Part shown: in pieces, positions 21,558 through 23,616 of the stretch
How the letters are laid out: each line of letters begins with the position of its first letter
Numbering within the stretch: position 1 is the stretch's first letter
IMG/VR virus record: IMGVR_UViG_3300009285_005222
Location: 1-23,616 of that record
Direction: 5' to 3' (one strand)
DNA length: 23,616 nt
Source: a virus
Notes under the pieces: generated by a model
What the model was told of the DNA's origin: nothing
The model's database searches: none
Seen by the model: only the letters and a program-made list of their open reading frames with translations
Made by a program: the position numbers and the translations under genes

Positions 21558-21673
21558 TCTGGTTTGTCGTCATTACCTGCCTGCTGTTTGTGTTCTGGGT
21601 CTGGTCATGGGTACGCGCGTCGGATGCGCCGTGTCCGAAGCCGCCGGAGATAAACGATGAAACTAGGAATTGA
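21554..21673 (+). CDS. Single-span membrane protein, holin or spanin candidate, 39 aa
   Basis: A 39-aa protein, shorter than usual annotation cut-offs. ATG 21554 overlaps the preceding TGA (ATGA) and AGAGG lies upstream. Residues 1-20 (MIWFVVITCLLFVFWVWSWV) are a very hydrophobic, Trp-rich membrane segment. The short tail (RASDAPCPKPPEINDETRN) is polar with a Cys and three Pro. It directly precedes the endolysin and overlaps its start by 17 nt, the classic place for a holin. It could equally be a small Rz-type or signal-less membrane accessory; a lipobox is not evident. Coding status is supported by tight overlaps on both sides. Confidence 0.5.
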   Translation: MIWFVVITCLLFVFWVWSWVRASDAPCPKPPEINDETRN

Positions 21674-22682
21674 CGTTTACCACATTGACCGATTAATTGA
21701 CTGGTCTTTGGCAAAGACTCGTTTTCCATTTGCGTTCATCAAGGCCAGTGAGTACCAAATTGACCCGCTGTTCAACGAGCAGTGGGTGGCGGCGAAAGGT
21801 CACGTTCTGCGCGGGGCGTACCATTTTTTCAGGCCATTGGTCAACGCGCAAAACGCCGCGAATATGTTTTGTGATATTCTTGGCGACGACCTGGGCGAAA
21901 TTGAACCAGCCATAGATCTGGAGGTATTCGATGGCGTGACCGACTTGTTGGAGCGCGCTAAGATTTTCGTAGATACGGTCTACGCGCGCACAGGAAAGAA
22001 GTGCATCATCTATACCAATAGCGATGTGCTTTTTAGCGCGGGTGCGGGCAAAAAAACAATCTGGCTGTTTTGGAAATATGGATGGCTGAGAGAACATCGT
22101 CTCTGGCTGGCTGCACCAACAAACGAAAGCAACACATTTGAGTATGCGATAAAAGTTTTCAATGGAGAGGCGGTTTTCAACTGGCCGTCCCCGCCACCGC
22201 CGTTTGACAAAATCCATTTTTTACAATGGACGTGGTACGGTGTGCCGGAACTTGTGCCAGGATACTATGTTGGCGAATATCACAAATTACAAGTTGATTG
22301 GAATTTTGCGGCAGATGGCGAACTTGGCGAACTGCCGCCCGTTGACCCACCCCCACAAGGAGAACCAATGAAAGGTACAGTAATTACAGCAAGTTTGAAA
22401 GTCCGCACTGCGCCCGTAGACGGCGCAGTCATCGGCGGTCTGTCGCTGAATGATTTGGTGGAGGCCGACCGCAAGGAAAATGGATGGTGGCATTTGACTA
22501 TGATACGCGGCGTTGCAACCGTTGGCGAAAATTGGTCATACGAAGGCGCAACACAAGGATACATCCGAACCGACTCGGACGTACCGCCAACTGGATTGCC
22601 CATCATCCACATCCATCAATTGTACAGTGCTGATGGCTACCCCGACAAAATCATTGATGAGGAATGGATACCCAATGCTTGA
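21657..22682 (+). CDS. Endolysin: GH25 muramidase with SH3b domain
   Basis: Cell-wall lytic enzyme that hydrolyses the MurNAc-GlcNAc beta-1,4 bond. The 341-aa product has the GH25 signature residues: G-I-D-V-Y-H (D6), F-I-K-A-S-E (E32), G-A-Y-H-F-F-R-P (residues 53-60) and the catalytic A-I-D-L-E (D87, E89). A proline-rich linker (LPPVDPPPQGEP, about 226-237) leads to an SH3b domain (about 238-310, VITASLKVRTAPVDGAVIG...GWWHLT) that probably binds peptidoglycan. The tail HIHQLYSADGYPDKII... (about 314-341) is unassigned. No signal peptide, so it needs a holin. ATG 21657 overlaps the membrane protein gene. A strong internal start at 22368 may give the SH3b domain alone. Confidence 0.93.
   Translation: MKLGIDVYHIDRLIDWSLAKTRFPFAFIKASEYQIDPLFNEQWVAAKGHVLRGAYHFFRPLVNAQNAANMFCDILGDDLGEIEPAIDLEVFDGVTDLLERAKIFVDTVYARTGKKCIIYTNSDVLFSAGAGKKTIWLFWKYGWLREHRLWLAAPTNESNTFEYAIKVFNGEAVFNWPSPPPPFDKIHFLQWTWYGVPELVPGYYVGEYHKLQVDWNFAADGELGELPPVDPPPQGEPMKGTVITASLKVRTAPVDGAVIGGLSLNDLVEADRKENGWWHLTMIRGVATVGENWSYEGATQGYIRTDSDVPPTGLPIIHIHQLYSADGYPDKIIDEEWIPNA
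22357..22362 (+). promoter_or_regulatory. Internal Shine-Dalgarno sequence within endolysin
   Basis: AAGGAG, an exact Shine-Dalgarno core, ends 5 nt before the in-frame ATG at 22368. Such a signal is unusual inside a coding region and lies exactly at the linker/SH3b junction. Confidence 0.6.
22368..22682 (+). CDS. Putative internally started SH3b cell-wall-binding product of the endolysin
   Basis: Same frame as the endolysin, starting at codon 238. The product would be 104 aa: the SH3b domain (M-K-G-T-V-I-T-A-S-L-K-V-R-T-A-P...) plus the C-terminal tail, with no catalytic residues. Endolysins from several Gram-positive phages (for example Enterococcus F170/08 Lys170 and clostridial CD27L/CTP1L) make a separate binding domain this way, and it multimerises with full-length enzyme. 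Here the evidence is the AAGGAG-N5-ATG signal at the domain border. No expression evidence exists in this window. Confidence 0.4.
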   Translation: MKGTVITASLKVRTAPVDGAVIGGLSLNDLVEADRKENGWWHLTMIRGVATVGENWSYEGATQGYIRTDSDVPPTGLPIIHIHQLYSADGYPDKIIDEEWIPNA

Positions 22683-23310
22683 TATTGTCGCAAGCACTTT
22701 GTTTTCGTTTTCACCTTCCGCCGCAATCTATTATCGTGGCCTTCACGATAGAGAGAGTTCAGAGTTTGGTTACAAGTCGCGTAATCAGAAAAAGTCCATT
22801 CCAGAAGTTACGAAATGCGGCAACGGCGAAGTTTATCCTCTAACTGAACCCGTTGAATGGCTGTGGTACTGGTCATGGGCATGGCGTTATCCATCATTGG
22901 TTAGCAGTGGTGAGAGCAAGCGAATCTGGAAAACAAACATGCGCGGGAATGGCGCTTTCACGAACAAAAAGGGTTCTAATACATGTCGTTCATGGATATT
23001 GGGGACAAACAAGAATAAAGAGCCAATGCGAAGCGAAGGCGTAACATGTCCAGGCGGAAATTTATTTCGGGTTGTGAATGAAAAAATTGTTACTGTTGGC
23101 GAACGCGAGAGTTTAAAAATTTGGTGTTTAGATTATAATTACCTAAAGGTACTTAGCGTCGCGGAAACTAAGGAGCTTGCAATTATCCTACCTCCCTGGT
23201 TGTTACATGTTGCTCAAAATGTACACCCAGATGGATCGTCTAGTCCGTGGGATTACAACTTCAGAGTTCCGCTATTTTCGGCAAGTGGTGAAACTGCCAT
23301 AATTCTATAG
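22675..23310 (+). CDS. Protein of unknown function after the lysis gene, 211 aa
   Basis: A 211-aa protein. ATG 22675 overlaps the endolysin stop by 8 nt, and GAGGA lies about 11 nt upstream. The reading frame before it is not a credible protein. It opens MLDIVASTLFSFSPSAAIYYRG, has a Trp/Tyr-rich stretch (VEWLWYWSWAWRYPSL, about 60-75), a Lys/Asn-rich middle with four or five Cys (KCGNGEV, NTCRSW, VTCPGG, KIWCLD) and ends SPWDYNFRVPLFSASGETAIIL. I do not recognise a family. Its base use is more A/T-rich than the fibre and capsid genes, so it may be a late-acquired cargo gene (moron). Position suggests expression with the lysis genes. Confidence 0.6.
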   Translation: MLDIVASTLFSFSPSAAIYYRGLHDRESSEFGYKSRNQKKSIPEVTKCGNGEVYPLTEPVEWLWYWSWAWRYPSLVSSGESKRIWKTNMRGNGAFTNKKGSNTCRSWILGTNKNKEPMRSEGVTCPGGNLFRVVNEKIVTVGERESLKIWCLDYNYLKVLSVAETKELAIILPPWLLHVAQNVHPDGSSSPWDYNFRVPLFSASGETAIIL

Positions 23311-23327
23311 TAGTAAATATATCTGAC

Positions 23328-23356
23328 ATTATAGCATAATTCCTGTTAAAGGACAA
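23328..23356 (-). promoter_or_regulatory. Leftward sigma70-like promoter candidate
   Basis: On the minus strand: TTGTCC (23356-23351), exactly 17 nt, then TATAAT (23333-23328) with the TGC extension, an excellent -10. A transcript would run left from about 23321, antisense to the end of the late operon. No gene follows it nearby. It could be a real antisense promoter or chance in AT-rich DNA. Confidence 0.35.
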
Positions 23357-23571
23357 TTAGAAGTGAGGTTATCTACCTCCAATCTTCCCTGCATCATTAC
23401 TGTGATTCCCTTTTCTATTTCTGTCCGAGTAAGTTCTGGCAGGGCATAATATGCGGCGGGTTTTCTTTTTTATAACTTAGAACCTCTTTACGTTACTTTA
23501 TACCTATAGGCAGTTTATAACGTATGCAGTTTTTACGTCCAAAGTGTCCAAAGCCGAGCTTAGGACATTTT

Positions 23572-23593
23572 AATATCCTCTTAATCGGATATT
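23572..23593. repeat. Inverted repeat in the end region
   Basis: AATATCC (23572-23578) and GGATATT (23587-23593) are exact reverse complements with an 8-nt spacer. This could be an operator half-site pair or a weak hairpin. No U-tract follows. Confidence 0.4.
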
Positions 23594-23616
23594 CCTTTGT
23601 AAACGAGCTTCTACAA

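Larger units (their letters stand above)
23311..23616. other. AT-rich non-coding end region
   Basis: About 300 nt without a convincing gene; the strongest open frame (minus, 23329 to about 23470) lacks a start codon with a Shine-Dalgarno site. It holds leftward promoter-like sequence, near-direct repeats (GCAGTTTATAACGT / GCAGTTTTTACGT at 23510-23540; TCCAAAG twice near 23538-23553; CGAGCTT at 23555 and 23604) and AATATCC-N8-GGATATT (23572-23593). It may be the regulatory boundary of the late module. Confidence 0.5.

Noticed and set aside
20122-23310. Diversity-generating retroelement (fibre variable region)
   Set aside because: No reverse transcriptase, template/variable repeat pair or C-type lectin motif was found in this window.
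23329-23470. Minus-strand open stretch of about 45 codons
   Set aside because: It has no ATG/GTG/TTG with a Shine-Dalgarno site at its 5' end, and the only internal ATGs give 17-18 codons. Possibly a chance or eroded frame.
1-23616. tRNA genes, attachment sites and origins
   Set aside because: No cloverleaf-like sequence with a T-loop GTTCRA pattern, and no obvious att repeat or iteron cluster was seen by eye; a programmatic search was not possible.

Overview
This window is the late structural and lysis region of a tailed double-stranded DNA phage or prophage (Caudoviricetes) with a siphovirus-like tail. Gene order and recognisable motifs support this: small terminase (cut by the window edge), large terminase, HK97-type portal, Mu F/SPP1 gp7-type morphogenesis protein, HK97-type protease and major capsid protein, connector/neck proteins, tail tube proteins, a frameshifted tail assembly chaperone, tape measure, Dit-like distal tail protein, a hub/receptor-binding fusion, tail-fibre-like proteins, and a GH25 endolysin. 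There is no tail sheath or contractile baseplate. There is no integrase, repressor or replication gene, so lifestyle cannot be judged. Nothing identifies the host. GC content is moderate to high, Shine-Dalgarno sequences are strong, and the standard code fits.

Layout. 1-4528: packaging and portal genes, tightly packed with ATGA/TAATG overlaps. 4529-4718: a non-coding island with an extended -10 promoter, folded RNA and a 17-bp GNRA-capped intrinsic terminator, which looks like a self-contained small RNA gene inside the late operon. 4719-10883: protease, capsid, a beta-helix protein likely to decorate the head, connector and neck genes and a tail tube protein, with two strong GC hairpins between cistrons. 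10861-11635: an AT-rich leftward HNH endonuclease gene with its own promoter-like and structured leader, inserted against the operon. 11636-15934: second tail-tube-like protein, chaperone G/GT with a CCCAAAC -1 slippery site, tape measure with 105-nt tandem repeats, and Dit. 15943-21246: tail tip and fibres, including a 1083-aa protein carrying a seven-repeat beta-propeller. 21258-23310: small conserved late protein, 39-aa membrane protein (holin or spanin candidate), GH25-SH3b endolysin with a strong internal start, and an orphan gene. 23311-23616: AT-rich non-coding end with leftward promoter-like sequences.

How it works together. Terminase packages DNA through the portal into a prohead matured by the protease. 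Connector and neck proteins join the head to a tail whose length is set by the tape measure. The hub/propeller protein and fibres bind the host, and the membrane protein plus endolysin release progeny. The points most worth a second look are the putative RNA gene (4542-4707), the dual-start endolysin, the beta-propeller tail tip, and the HNH element with its interleaved inverted repeats.
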